64,000 bases of DNA, from contig NZ_CAMFHZ010000014.1 in the NCBI RefSeq assembly GCF_945952435.1, positions 1 to 64,000 on the forward strand. Reading direction: 5' to 3'. The translations under genes were made by a program, and so were the position numbers. This document shows positions 43,101-51,031 of this stretch, in pieces. Origin of the DNA: an uncultured Microbacterium sp. (GTDB taxonomy: Bacteria > Actinomycetota > Actinomycetes > Actinomycetales > Microbacteriaceae). Each line of letters begins with the position of its first letter. Within the stretch, counting starts at the first letter, position 1. The notes under the pieces were generated by a model, which was not told the origin of the DNA, did not search any database, and was given only the letters and a program-made list of their open reading frames with translations.

Positions 43101-43300
43101 AACCGAAGACCGCCGGTCGTCGTCGTGCGCGTGAGCGCAGGACGATCGAAGCACTGCTGAGCAGGGGCCCGCGCAGGTGACACGAAAGATTCTCCTGGAT
43201 TCTGCTCCGTGCGCTTGCGCCGGGGCATTTTTGTTTTTCGCAGAGCGTGCCGCGGACGAGGCCGATGCCCCACCGCCGTGGGGCATCCCGTACCCATCAA
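43101..43300 (+). ncRNA. ribosomal protein L10 leader with attenuator
   Basis: A long untranslated leader before rplJ, where autoregulatory L10 leaders occur in many bacteria. It contains an intrinsic terminator (43204-43239) in front of a T-rich run and a second perfect hairpin (43264-43287, GATGCCCCAC stem) shortly before the ribosome binding site. L10(L12)4 binding is known from the family; the kink-turn itself was not traced. Confidence 0.6.
43204..43239 (+). terminator. attenuator terminator in the rplJ leader
   Basis: GCTCCG-T-GCGC pairs with GCGC-CGGGGC around a TT loop and is followed by A-T5-G-T5. Such T-runs are rare in this GC-rich window, which supports true attenuation. Confidence 0.7.
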
Positions 43301-43309
43301 GGAGTGACC

Positions 43310-43798
43310 ATGGCGCAGAAGGATGCATCGGTCGCCGAGCTCACGAAGAACTTCGAGAACTCGAACGCCGTCCTGCTGACCGAGTACCGCGGTCTGACGG
43401 TTGCCCAGCTCAAGCAGCTGCGCAACAGCATCCGTCAGGACGCGGACTACGCCGTGGTGAAGAACACGCTGACCAAGATCGCCGCGAACAACGCGGGGAT
43501 CACGGCGCTCGACGACGACCTCAAGGGTCCGTCGGCCGTGGCGTTCGTGCACGGTGACTTCGTCGCCACTGCCAAGGCTCTGCGTGACTTCGCCAAGGCG
43601 AACCCGCTTCTCGTGATCAAGGGCGGCATCTTCGAGGGCAACGCCCTCAGTGCCGACGAGGTCAACAAGTACGCCTCCCTGGAGAGCCGTGAGGTTCTGC
43701 TGGCGAAGGCTGCGGGCATGATGAAGGCGACGATGGGCAAGGCCGCGGCCACCATCGACGCCCTCCGCGAGAAGCTGGAGACCGCCGCGGCTGCCTGA
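43310..43798 (+). CDS. rplJ: 50S ribosomal protein L10
   Basis: Base of the ribosomal L7/L12 stalk, 162 residues. Starts [33 protein letters not shown] and has [10 protein letters not shown], with the helical C terminus that binds L12 dimers. AAGGAG precedes the ATG. rplL follows 49 bases later. Confidence 0.98.
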   Translation: MAQKDASVAELTKNFENSNAVLLTEYRGLTVAQLKQLRNSIRQDADYAVVKNTLTKIAANNAGITALDDDLKGPSAVAFVHGDFVATAKALRDFAKANPLLVIKGGIFEGNALSADEVNKYASLESREVLLAKAAGMMKATMGKAAATIDALREKLETAAAA

Positions 43799-43847
43799 GC
43801 CCGGCACGGTCTTCACCCCACAAACCCCATCTATTAGGAGAAACATC

Positions 43848-44231
43848 ATGGCGAAGCTCACCACTGAGGAGCTGCTCGACCAGTTCGCTGGTCTGACCCT
43901 TGTCGAGCTCAGCGAGTTCGTGAAGGCGTTCGAGGACAAGTTCGAGGTCACCGCTGCCGCTCCCGTCGCCGTCGCCGGCGCTGCGGGTGGCGCGGGTGCC
44001 GCCGAGGCCGAGGAGGAGAAGGACTCGTTCGACGTCATCCTCGAGGCCGCGGGCGACAAGAAGATCCAGGTCATCAAGACGGTCCGCGAGCTCACCTCGC
44101 TGGGCCTCGGCGAGGCCAAGGCCGTCGTCGACGGTGCCCCCAAGGCCGTCCTCGAGGGCGCCAACAAGGAGGCCGCCGAGAAGGCCAAGGCCGCTCTGGA
44201 GGAGGCCGGCGCGACGGTTACCCTCAAGTAA
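43848..44231 (+). CDS. rplL: 50S ribosomal protein L7/L12
   Basis: Stalk protein that recruits translation factors, 127 residues. N-terminal dimerisation domain ([18 protein letters not shown]), Ala-rich hinge (about 38-58), and C-terminal domain with [20 protein letters not shown] and GATVTLK. Ribosome binding site TAGGAG. The next gene is an opposing lacI gene, so rpoB is not directly downstream. Confidence 0.98.
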   Translation: MAKLTTEELLDQFAGLTLVELSEFVKAFEDKFEVTAAAPVAVAGAAGGAGAAEAEEEKDSFDVILEAAGDKKIQVIKTVRELTSLGLGEAKAVVDGAPKAVLEGANKEAAEKAKAALEEAGATVTLK

Positions 44232-44254
44232 TCGCGTTCCTGCAACGCTCTTCG

Positions 44255-44284
44255 CGAAGGCCCCGGGTTCTCCCGGGGCCTTCG
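44255..44284 (+). terminator. rplJL terminator
   Basis: 13-bp perfect stem CGAAGGCCCCGGG with a TTCT loop, 23 bases after the rplL stop. Confidence 0.85.
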
Positions 44285-44318
44285 TGCTGTCCGGGCGAGG
44301 CCGGGCGACGAGGGCGGC

Positions 44319-45338
44319 TCAACGTGCGGGATCCAGGCGCGGCGCCGCCGTCGACGCGCGGGCCACGAGGATCGCCGGGGCGACGACGTGCTCGGGCTCC
44401 GCATCCGGATCCTGGATGCGCGCGCGGAGCAGGCGAACGGCGACCGCCCCCTGCTCCTTCGGAGACTGCCGGATCGTGGTCAGGCTGAACATCGCGGCGT
44501 AGCGGTGGTCGTCGATCCCGATCACGCTGAGCTCGCTGGGAACCGCGATGCCGAGGCGCTGCGCCGCGAGCATCGCCCCGACCGCGGCCTCGTCGCACAC
44601 CGCGGCGATCGCCGTCGGGCGCCGTCGGCGGTCGGCGAGCAGAGCGGCGGCCGTCGCGAACGCCTCGGGGATCGTGGAGGGGGTCGGAACGACCCTGATG
44701 CGCTGTCCCAGGCCGGCGGCCGTCATCGCCTGCACGTATCCGTCGAGGCGCTTGCGCTCGCCGTAGCTGAACCGGTCGGCGTCGGGCACGGCACCGAGGA
44801 AGGCGATCTCCTCGTGTCCGAGGTCGATGAGGTGCTCCGTCGCGACCCGGGCCGCCGCGACGTCGTCGATCGTGACCGTGTCCGCCCGGCCCGTGTAGGG
44901 ACCGACCGAGACGAGGGGGAGACCCGTCCCCTCGAGGCGTTCGAGCTCGTGCGCGCCGGGTTGGAGGCACACCGCGATGATGCCGTCGAACCTCCGCCCC
45001 GCCAGCGCGTGGTTCAGCATCCGGGCGCGCTCTGTGCTCCCCTCCGCCGCGCCGTAGAGGCTGAGGTCGAGCCCGTCGTCGACGAGCGCGCGCTGGATCC
45101 CGTTGAGCAGCTCCGCGAAGTACCAGCGATCGACGGTCGGCATGATGACGCCGACCGTCGACGTGCGGCCGGTCGCCAGACTCGACGCACTCGAATGGGC
45201 GGAGTAGGCGAGTTCGCGGGCGGCGCGCTCCACGCGCTCCCTGGTCTCGGCGGAGACGTAGCCGTTGCCGCTGAGGGCGCGGCTCGCGGTCGACTTGGCG
45301 ACACCCGCACGCAGCGCCACATCGATGATCCCTGTCAC
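44319..45338 (-). CDS. LacI family transcriptional regulator
   Basis: Sugar-responsive repressor of 339 residues. The N-terminal helix-turn-helix (IIDVALRAGVAKSTASRALSGNGYVS) and hinge helix (RVERAARELAY) lead into a periplasmic-binding-protein-like effector domain with VIMPTVDRWYFAELLNGIQ, VSVGPYTGRADTVTIDD and SVIGIDDHRYAAMFSLTTI. GTG start with GAGGAG. It is divergent from the sugar ABC operon, and palindromic operator candidates lie in the shared gap. Effector sugar unknown. Confidence 0.93.
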   Translation of the reverse strand: MTGIIDVALRAGVAKSTASRALSGNGYVSAETRERVERAARELAYSAHSSASSLATGRTSTVGVIMPTVDRWYFAELLNGIQRALVDDGLDLSLYGAAEGSTERARMLNHALAGRRFDGIIAVCLQPGAHELERLEGTGLPLVSVGPYTGRADTVTIDDVAAARVATEHLIDLGHEEIAFLGAVPDADRFSYGERKRLDGYVQAMTAAGLGQRIRVVPTPSTIPEAFATAAALLADRRRRPTAIAAVCDEAAVGAMLAAQRLGIAVPSELSVIGIDDHRYAAMFSLTTIRQSPKEQGAVAVRLLRARIQDPDAEPEHVVAPAILVARASTAAPRLDPAR

Positions 45339-45385
45339 CGCTTCTCCTCACGACCACCTCACCTTAGCGATCGGCGGACGCATAT

Positions 45386-45398
45386 GGAACCGGTTTCC
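45386..45398. promoter_or_regulatory. LacI-type operator candidate 1
   Basis: GGAACCGGTTTCC, a near-palindrome centred on CG, 48 bp from the lacI start. The second site resembles it, and the two are about 112 bp apart, which allows looping. Confidence 0.5.
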
Positions 45399-45462
45399 TG
45401 AAAACGCTCCCACGATATATCCCGGAAACACATCCGGTTATGCAGTTGTGACCAGAACAACG

Positions 45463-45492
45463 TTGCGGCGGCCGTCTTCGGCTCGTTAGTGT
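45463..45492 (+). promoter_or_regulatory. promoter of the sugar ABC operon
   Basis: -35 TTGCGG (45463-45468), 18-bp spacer and -10 TAGTGT (45487-45492). The transcription start would fall at about 45499, inside operator 2. Confidence 0.5.
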
Positions 45493-45497
45493 CGCCT

Positions 45498-45509
45498 GGA
45501 AACGGTTCC
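45498..45509. promoter_or_regulatory. LacI-type operator candidate 2
   Basis: GGAAACGGTTCC, a 12-bp dyad with one mismatch and central CG, over the predicted start point of the ABC operon. This is the expected place for a repressor. Confidence 0.55.
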
Positions 45510-45566
45510 TGGGAGGAGCCCCCAGCGCGGGGAAACCCGTCTTCGCGCGATTCAAAGGAGAAACGT

Positions 45567-46895
45567 ATGGGAATGTCTCAGCGACGTCGTCTGGTGGTGC
45601 CGCTGGCTCTGCTCGCCGTCTCGGGCCTCGCCCTCGCCGGCTGCGCCGAGGGCGGCAGCTCGTCGGGGGACTCGTCCGGCAAGGGGGAGACCGTCAAGAT
45701 CTCCGGCGGCATCACGGGATCCGAGGCCGACCTGCTGAACAAGTCCTTCGACCAGTTCACGAAGGACACGGGCATCAAGGTCGTCTACACGGGCGACAAG
45801 AGCTTCGAGGGCAACATCGTCACCAAGGTGCAGGGTGGCAGCGCCCCCGACATCGCGATCGTGCCGCAGCCGGGTCTGCTCAAGAGCCTCGTCGACACGG
45901 GCGACGTCAAGACCGCGCCCAGCGAGGTCGAGGCCAACGTCGACAAGAACTGGTCCAAGGACTGGAAGAAGTACGGCACGTTCGACGGCAAGTTCTACGC
46001 CGCTCCGATGCTCGCCAACGTCAAGGGCTACGTCTGGTACTCCCCGGCGAAGTTCAAGGAGCTCGGCGTCGAGGTCCCCAAGACCTGGGACGAGCTGCTC
46101 ACGCTGACCAAGACGATCCAGGAGAAGACGGGGCAGGCGCCGTGGTGCGCGGGCTTCGCCTCCGGTGACGCGTCCGGCTGGCCGGGCACCGACTGGATCG
46201 AGGACCTCGTGCTGCGTCAGAGCGGCCCGGACGTCTACGACCAGTGGGTCGAGAACAAGGTGAAGTTCACCGACCCGCAGATCAAGGAGGCCTTCGACGC
46301 CGTCGGCCAGATCCTCCTCGACCCGAAGTACGTCAACGCCGGCTTCGGCGACGTGAAGAGCATCAACTCCACGGCGTTCGCCGATGTCGCGGCCAAGGTC
46401 GCAGACGGCTCCTGCGCGCTGACCCACCAGGCCTCCTTCCTCTCGTCGAACTTCCTCGACGTGAAGACGAAGGCGGGCGCGGCGCCGAAGGTCGCCCCTG
46501 ACGGCGACGTCTACGCATTCGTGCTCCCGGGCATCAAGGAAGGCGAGAACGCGATCGAGGGCGGTGGCGAGTTCGTCGCTGGGTTCAGCGACAGCGCGGC
46601 GACCAAGAAGGTCCTCGAGTTCATGTCCTCCGCCGACTTCGCCAACGCACGCGTGAAGCTGGGCGGCGTCATCTCCGCGAACAAGAACGCGGACGCCTCG
46701 CTGGCGTCGAGCGAGTTCCTGCAGGACGCGATGAAGACGGTCCAGGACCCGAACACCACGCTCCGCTTCGACGCGAGCGACCTGATGCCGTCCACCGTCG
46801 GCTCGGGATCCTTCTGGAAGGGCATGGTCAGCTGGATCGACGGAAAGTCGACCGATCAGGTGCTGAGCGACATCCAGGCCGGTTACAAGAACTAG
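45567..46895 (+). CDS. sugar ABC transporter substrate-binding lipoprotein
   Basis: Extracellular solute-binding protein family 1, 442 residues. A lipobox (LALAGC) near residue 23-28 anchors it by a lipidated Cys, followed by a Gly/Ser linker. Segments such as PWCAGFASGDASGWPGTDWIED and ANVKGYVWYSPAKFKELG resemble alpha-glucoside binders of the AglE type. AAAGGAG precedes the ATG at 45567, which is preferred over in-frame GTG starts upstream. First gene of the importer operon. Confidence 0.92.
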   Translation: MGMSQRRRLVVPLALLAVSGLALAGCAEGGSSSGDSSGKGETVKISGGITGSEADLLNKSFDQFTKDTGIKVVYTGDKSFEGNIVTKVQGGSAPDIAIVPQPGLLKSLVDTGDVKTAPSEVEANVDKNWSKDWKKYGTFDGKFYAAPMLANVKGYVWYSPAKFKELGVEVPKTWDELLTLTKTIQEKTGQAPWCAGFASGDASGWPGTDWIEDLVLRQSGPDVYDQWVENKVKFTDPQIKEAFDAVGQILLDPKYVNAGFGDVKSINSTAFADVAAKVADGSCALTHQASFLSSNFLDVKTKAGAAPKVAPDGDVYAFVLPGIKEGENAIEGGGEFVAGFSDSAATKKVLEFMSSADFANARVKLGGVISANKNADASLASSEFLQDAMKTVQDPNTTLRFDASDLMPSTVGSGSFWKGMVSWIDGKSTDQVLSDIQAGYKN

Positions 46896-46916
46896 TCTGG
46901 CCACCACCCTGTGGTG

Positions 46917-46956
46917 CTGCGGGGCCTGTCCGCGTCATCCGCGGACGGCCCCGCAG
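46917..46956 (+). terminator. intercistronic hairpin between binding protein and permeases
   Basis: CTGCGGGGCC and a further GTCCGCG pair with their complements to make a 17-bp stem with one bulge. A smaller CACCAC/GTGGTG hairpin lies just before it. It has no T-run and probably limits readthrough or protects the upstream mRNA, which would give excess binding protein over permease. Confidence 0.6.
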
Positions 46957-47011
46957 TCGTCACCGGCCGATCCTGCCAGCGTTCACCGTCGAACCCGGAA
47001 GGGGCTCCACC

Positions 47012-48355
47012 ATGTCGCAGTCCACAGCGACCGAGACCGCGAGATCCGATCGCACGATCGAGTCACCGCGCTCCGGACGCACCACCGCTTCCCGATCGGT
47101 CACGATCGGCGCCTACATCGTCGGCGCCGTGGTGATCGTCGGGGTCTTCATCGCTCTCATCGCCGGCGGCCCGGCGGAGAGCCCGAAGCCGACCTCACTC
47201 GGCTTCTCGCTGAACTCGTTCTTCATCTGGCTGGGCGGCCTGAACCCGCTTCTGCAGATCCCGCTCGTGCTGATCGTCTTCGGCATCGTCGCCGGCGTGC
47301 TGCTGGTGCTCATCGAGTACGCGCCCCGGCACGGCAAGGGCTACTTCTGGCTGCGCCTCGTGGCCTGCTTCGCCATCCCGGTGCTGGCGTTCATGCTGCT
47401 GCGTCCGTATCAGAACGCGGTCGTCTACGTCATGATCATCGCCCTGGTCGCGGGAGGGCTGCTGTTCTTCGCCGACTACCGCGCGCGCGAGGGCTCCGGC
47501 TACCTGTTCCAGCTCACGCTGTTCATGGCGCCGGCCGTTCTGCTGCTGTTCATCGGCCTCATCTACCCGGCCGTGAGCACCGTGATCCAGTCGTTCTTCG
47601 ACAAGACCGGGAAGGACTTCGTCGCCTTCGAGAACTACCAGTGGGTGTTCACGAACCCGGAGGGCTTCTGGTCGGTCATCAACACGCTGATCTGGGCGTT
47701 GATCGCACCGATCGTCTCGACGATCTTCGGCCTCGCCTACGCCGTGTTCATCGACAGGGCGCGCGGCGAGAAGATCCTCAAGGTCTTCGTGTTCATGCCG
47801 GTCGCGATCTCGTTCGTCGGCGCCGGCATCATCTGGAAGTTCATCTACGACTACCGCCAGGGCGACCAGATCGGCCTGCTCAACGCGATCGTCACGATGT
47901 TCGGGGCGAAGCCGATCGGTTGGCTCGACACGACGCCGCTGGTCAACACGATCTGCCTGCTCGTCGTGTTCATCTGGACGCAGACCGGCTTCGCGATGGT
48001 GATCCTGTCGGCGGCGATCAAGGCCGTGCCGACCGAGCAGCTCGAGGCGGCCGCGCTCGACGGCGCGAACGCCTGGGATCGGTTCCGCAACGTCACGGTC
48101 CCCGGGATCCGCTCCTCCCTCATCGTCGTGCTGACGACCATCACGATCGCCTCGCTCAAGGTCTACGACATCGTCGCCGTCATGACCGGAGGCCGTGCGA
48201 ACAGCACGGTGCTGGGCTTCGAGATGGTGAACCAGCAGCAGCGGTTCCAGAGCTACGGGCACTCCTCGGCGCTCGCCGTCGTGCTGTTCCTGTTCGTGCT
48301 GCCGCTGATCGTCTACAACGCCCGGCAGATGGCCAAGCAGAGGGAGATCCGCTGA
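47012..48355 (+). CDS. sugar ABC transporter permease, MalF/AglF-like with extended N terminus
   Basis: First permease of the importer, 447 residues. The C-terminal 290 residues form the usual six-helix permease domain with the EAA loop EAAALDGANAWDRFRNVTVPG that contacts the ATPase. The N-terminal 155 residues add about four extra membrane helices (around 30-52, 75-105, 118-135 and 138-152); simple MalF-type sugar permeases of about 300 residues lack these. Stop and next start overlap by one base (TGATG). Confidence 0.92.
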   Translation: MSQSTATETARSDRTIESPRSGRTTASRSVTIGAYIVGAVVIVGVFIALIAGGPAESPKPTSLGFSLNSFFIWLGGLNPLLQIPLVLIVFGIVAGVLLVLIEYAPRHGKGYFWLRLVACFAIPVLAFMLLRPYQNAVVYVMIIALVAGGLLFFADYRAREGSGYLFQLTLFMAPAVLLLFIGLIYPAVSTVIQSFFDKTGKDFVAFENYQWVFTNPEGFWSVINTLIWALIAPIVSTIFGLAYAVFIDRARGEKILKVFVFMPVAISFVGAGIIWKFIYDYRQGDQIGLLNAIVTMFGAKPIGWLDTTPLVNTICLLVVFIWTQTGFAMVILSAAIKAVPTEQLEAAALDGANAWDRFRNVTVPGIRSSLIVVLTTITIASLKVYDIVAVMTGGRANSTVLGFEMVNQQQRFQSYGHSSALAVVLFLFVLPLIVYNARQMAKQREIR

Positions 48356-49323
48356 TGAGCGCCACACAGGCCGTCGTCACCGACAACCGCACCAAGCGCC
48401 AGGTGGCGCGGGACACCCGCCGCAACGAGGCGACCGCGCAGAAGCGGCTCACGTCGAAGGGCGCCACGATCGCGGCGGTCGTCATCGCGATCTTCTGGAC
48501 GATCCCGACCTTCGGGCTGTTCGTCACCTCGTTCCGTCCCGGTGCCGATTCCAACAGCACCGGGTGGTGGACGGTGTTCGTGAACCCCTCGTTCACGCTC
48601 AGCAACTACGCGGACGCGCTCAGTTCCGGAGGCACGGCGCTGACGCTGGGTGCGTCGTTCATCAACTCGCTCGCCATCACGATCCCGGCCACGGTGATCC
48701 CGATCTTCATCGCGTCCCTGGCCGCCTACGGCTTCGCGTGGATGAACTTCAAGGGGCGCAACCTCGTGTTCGTGTTCGTGTTCGCCCTGCAGATCGTGCC
48801 GATCCAGATGGCTCTCGTGCCCCTGCTGTCGCTGTTTTCGCGCGGGCTCACGCTGTTCGGCACGCAGATCTTCCCCGGCTTCACCCTGCGCGACGTGGAT
48901 CACAGCTTCGCGACGGTCTGGATCGCGCACGCGATCTTCGCGATGCCTCTCGCGATCTTCATGCTGCACAACTTCATCGCCGAGATCCCCGGCGAGGTCG
49001 TCGAGGCGGCGCGGGTCGACGGGGCAGGGCACGGGCAGATCTTCTTCCGCATCATCCTGCCGCTCGCGATGCCCGCGATCGCGTCGTTCGGGATCTTCCA
49101 GTTCCTCTGGGTCTGGAACGATCTGCTCGTGGCGACGATCTTCGCCCCGGACACCTCGTTGCCGCTGACGCAGACGTTGAACTCGCTGTCGGGGTCGTGG
49201 GGCGACAAGTGGTTCCTGCAGTCCGCGGGAACGTTCATCTCGATCATCGTCCCGCTCGTCGTGTTCTTCGCCTTGCAGCGCTTCTTCGTCCGCGGCCTGC
49301 TGGCCGGAGCGACGAAGGGCTGA
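48355..49323 (+). CDS. sugar ABC transporter permease, MalG/AglG-like
   Basis: Second permease, 322 residues, six helices, with the EAA loop EVVEAARVDGAGHGQIFFRIILP. An N-terminal helix (about 38-60) follows a hydrophilic start. No ATPase gene follows; actinobacterial sugar importers of this type commonly share the MsiK ATPase, encoded elsewhere. No glycoside hydrolase gene is linked. Confidence 0.92.
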   Translation: MSATQAVVTDNRTKRQVARDTRRNEATAQKRLTSKGATIAAVVIAIFWTIPTFGLFVTSFRPGADSNSTGWWTVFVNPSFTLSNYADALSSGGTALTLGASFINSLAITIPATVIPIFIASLAAYGFAWMNFKGRNLVFVFVFALQIVPIQMALVPLLSLFSRGLTLFGTQIFPGFTLRDVDHSFATVWIAHAIFAMPLAIFMLHNFIAEIPGEVVEAARVDGAGHGQIFFRIILPLAMPAIASFGIFQFLWVWNDLLVATIFAPDTSLPLTQTLNSLSGSWGDKWFLQSAGTFISIIVPLVVFFALQRFFVRGLLAGATKG

Positions 49324-49331
49324 CCCGTCGG

Positions 49332-49371
49332 CGTCCGAGGGCGGGCCCGCTCACGGGTTCTCCCTCGGACG
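49332..49371 (+). terminator. terminator of the sugar ABC operon
   Basis: 10-bp perfect stem (CGTCCGAGGG and its complement) with inner GGGCCCG/CGGGTTC pairing, eight bases after the stop. Confidence 0.7.
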
Positions 49372-49377
49372 TCACGG

Positions 49378-49383
49378 CAGAAT
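49378..49383 (+). promoter_or_regulatory. possible -10 of the PAP2 gene, leaderless arrangement
   Basis: CAGAAT lies six bases before the ATG. It deviates from TAnnnT at the first base, so this is the weakest member of the set. Confidence 0.3.
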
Positions 49384-49389
49384 GGCGGG

Positions 49390-50064
49390 ATGACCCGTCG
49401 CACCGCTCTCCTGCTCGGCCTCGTGTTCGTGGCGATCGCGGCGGGAACCGGCGCCATCATCGCGGTGCATCCGGGATGGATCGCCGGACTCGACGAGGCA
49501 TGGAACCTCGAGATGGGGGAGTGGCGCTCTTGGCCGCCGCTCGTCGGCGGCGCACTCGGCATGAACTTCCTCGGCGGGGGGTGGGTGGCGACCTTCGTCA
49601 CCCCGCTCGTCGTCGCCGCGCTCGGCGCGATGCGGCGAGGGTGGCGCGGCGGGGCGTTCGTGCTGATCGCCTTCGTCGTCAGCGCCGGGGCGGTGCAGAT
49701 CGTGAAGAACGCCCTGGGGCGCGCACGACCCCAGGATCTGCTCATCGCCTCCGACTTCGGATCCTTCCCGTCCGGACACACGGCGAACGCCGCGACCCTC
49801 GGGGTCGTGCTGTGGTTCCTGTTCCCGTCGATCGGCGTGGCCGTCGGCGGGTTCGTGTGGACGGTGGCGATGGGCTTCTCCCGGACCGTGCTCAGCGTGC
49901 ACTGGTTCAGCGACACGGTCGGCGGCGCGCTGCTGGGCGCGGGCATGGCGCTGCTGACCGCCGCCGTTCTCTGGAGCTGGGCGCGCGGCGGCGCCGGCCG
50001 CGCCGACCGCGCGCACGCCCCCTCCGGGGACGCGGTGTCGCCTCCGCCCCGCTCGCTAGGCTGA
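49390..50064 (+). CDS. PAP2 family membrane phosphatase
   Basis: Type 2 phosphatidic acid phosphatase-like protein, 224 residues with five or six helices. All three motifs are present: KNALGRARP (KX6RP), FPSGHT, and SRTVLSVHWFSD (SRX5HX3D). It probably dephosphorylates a lipid phosphate such as phosphatidate or undecaprenyl pyrophosphate on the outer membrane face. The C-terminal 25 residues are hydrophilic. Confidence 0.9.
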   Translation: MTRRTALLLGLVFVAIAAGTGAIIAVHPGWIAGLDEAWNLEMGEWRSWPPLVGGALGMNFLGGGWVATFVTPLVVAALGAMRRGWRGGAFVLIAFVVSAGAVQIVKNALGRARPQDLLIASDFGSFPSGHTANAATLGVVLWFLFPSIGVAVGGFVWTVAMGFSRTVLSVHWFSDTVGGALLGAGMALLTAAVLWSWARGGAGRADRAHAPSGDAVSPPPRSLG

Positions 50065-50097
50065 GGGCATCCACCCGCCCGCGATCGAGGGGGTCCC

Positions 50098-50715
50098 GTG
50101 TCCCGCATCCGCCCGTTCCGTCCTGAGGACATTCCCGGCCTGTACGACGTGTGCCTGCGCACCGCCGACGTCGGCAAGGACGCGACGGGGATGCTCGAGG
50201 ACGACCGCCTGTGGGGCGATCTGTTCGCGGTGCCGTACGCCGAGCGCCACCCTGACCTGTGCTGGGTCGTCGAGTCCGACGATGGGCGGGTGATCGGCTA
50301 TGTCGTCGCCACGGACGACACCAATGCGTTCTCGACCTGGTTCCGCGACACCTGGTGGCCGTCCCGAAAGGGCCTCTACCGAGGATCCGGGTCCGCGGAG
50401 CCCACCGCTCAGGACCGTTTCCTCGCCTACGGCGAGCGCGTCGCTCCGAGCGAGGACGCGATCCCGCGGGACTACCCCGCCCATCTGCACATCGACCTGC
50501 TGCCGGAGACCCAGGGTCAGGGCCTCGGACGCCGGCTCATCGAGACGCTGCTCGCCGAGCTCGGCCGACGGGGCGTTCCCGCTCTGCACCTCGCCATGAA
50601 CGCCGACAACGCCCCGGCCGGAGCGTTCTACGAGCGACTAGGCTTCCAGGAGCTCGCGAGCGGCGACGGCAGCACGACGTACGGGATCGCCACGCCGGCG
50701 GGCCGGTCGCGCTGA
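50098..50715 (+). CDS. GNAT family N-acetyltransferase
   Basis: The 205-residue protein starts IRPFRPEDIPGLYDVCLRTAD. The acetyl-CoA loop is QGQGLGRRLIETLL and the C-terminal part has ALHLAMNADNAPAGAFYERLGF. A long insert (about 75-115) lies between the first strands. Substrate unknown. GTG start with GAGGGGG upstream. Confidence 0.88.
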   Translation: MSRIRPFRPEDIPGLYDVCLRTADVGKDATGMLEDDRLWGDLFAVPYAERHPDLCWVVESDDGRVIGYVVATDDTNAFSTWFRDTWWPSRKGLYRGSGSAEPTAQDRFLAYGERVAPSEDAIPRDYPAHLHIDLLPETQGQGLGRRLIETLLAELGRRGVPALHLAMNADNAPAGAFYERLGFQELASGDGSTTYGIATPAGRSR

Positions 50716-50748
50716 CGGATCGGCGGCGTGGGGGCCGACGGCATCGGC

Positions 50749-50780
50749 GAACGACGTGCCCGGAGAACGACATGCCCGGG
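50749..50780. repeat. two-copy 16-bp tandem repeat
   Basis: GAACGACGTGCCCGGA is followed directly by GAACGACATGCCCGGG between the GNAT gene and tRNA-Ser. Of unknown meaning. Confidence 0.5.
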
Positions 50781-50825
50781 GAAGGACGAAGCGCCGCACC
50801 CGTGATCGGGGCGGCGCTTCGCTGG

Positions 50826-50913
50826 TGGCGGTGACGGCGGGATTCGAACCCGCGGTTGCTTGCACAACACACGCTTTCCAAGCGTGCTCCTTCGGCCGCT
50901 CGGACACGTCACC
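50826..50913 (-). tRNA. tRNA-Ser (anticodon GGA)
   Basis: The minus strand folds into a cloverleaf. Acceptor GGTGACG pairs with CGTCACC, with a G discriminator and encoded CCA. The anticodon stem CACGC/GCGTG has loop TTGGAAA with anticodon GGA. A long variable arm (TGTTG...CAAC) is typical of tRNA-Ser, and the T arm is GCGGG-TTCGAAT-CCCGC. Reads UCC/UCU codons. Confidence 0.96.
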
Positions 50914-51031
50914 AGGAGGACAACCGGACCAGTCTAACGGATCCGAAGAGGGCATCAGGACACCGCATCCGTCGAGGCTCCTCCTCCGCGCCGACACCGT
51001 GCCAGGATGAGAGCGAGTCAAGGAGGTGCGC

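Noticed and set aside
43177..43557. Leader peptide reading frame upstream of rplJ
   Set aside because: The frame starting at 43177 runs through the attenuator and into rplJ in another frame; no good ribosome binding site or conservation argument.
50826..50913. tRNA-Ser as an integration site for a genomic island
   Set aside because: No integrase and no duplicated tRNA 3' end was seen on either side; flanking genes look like core genes.
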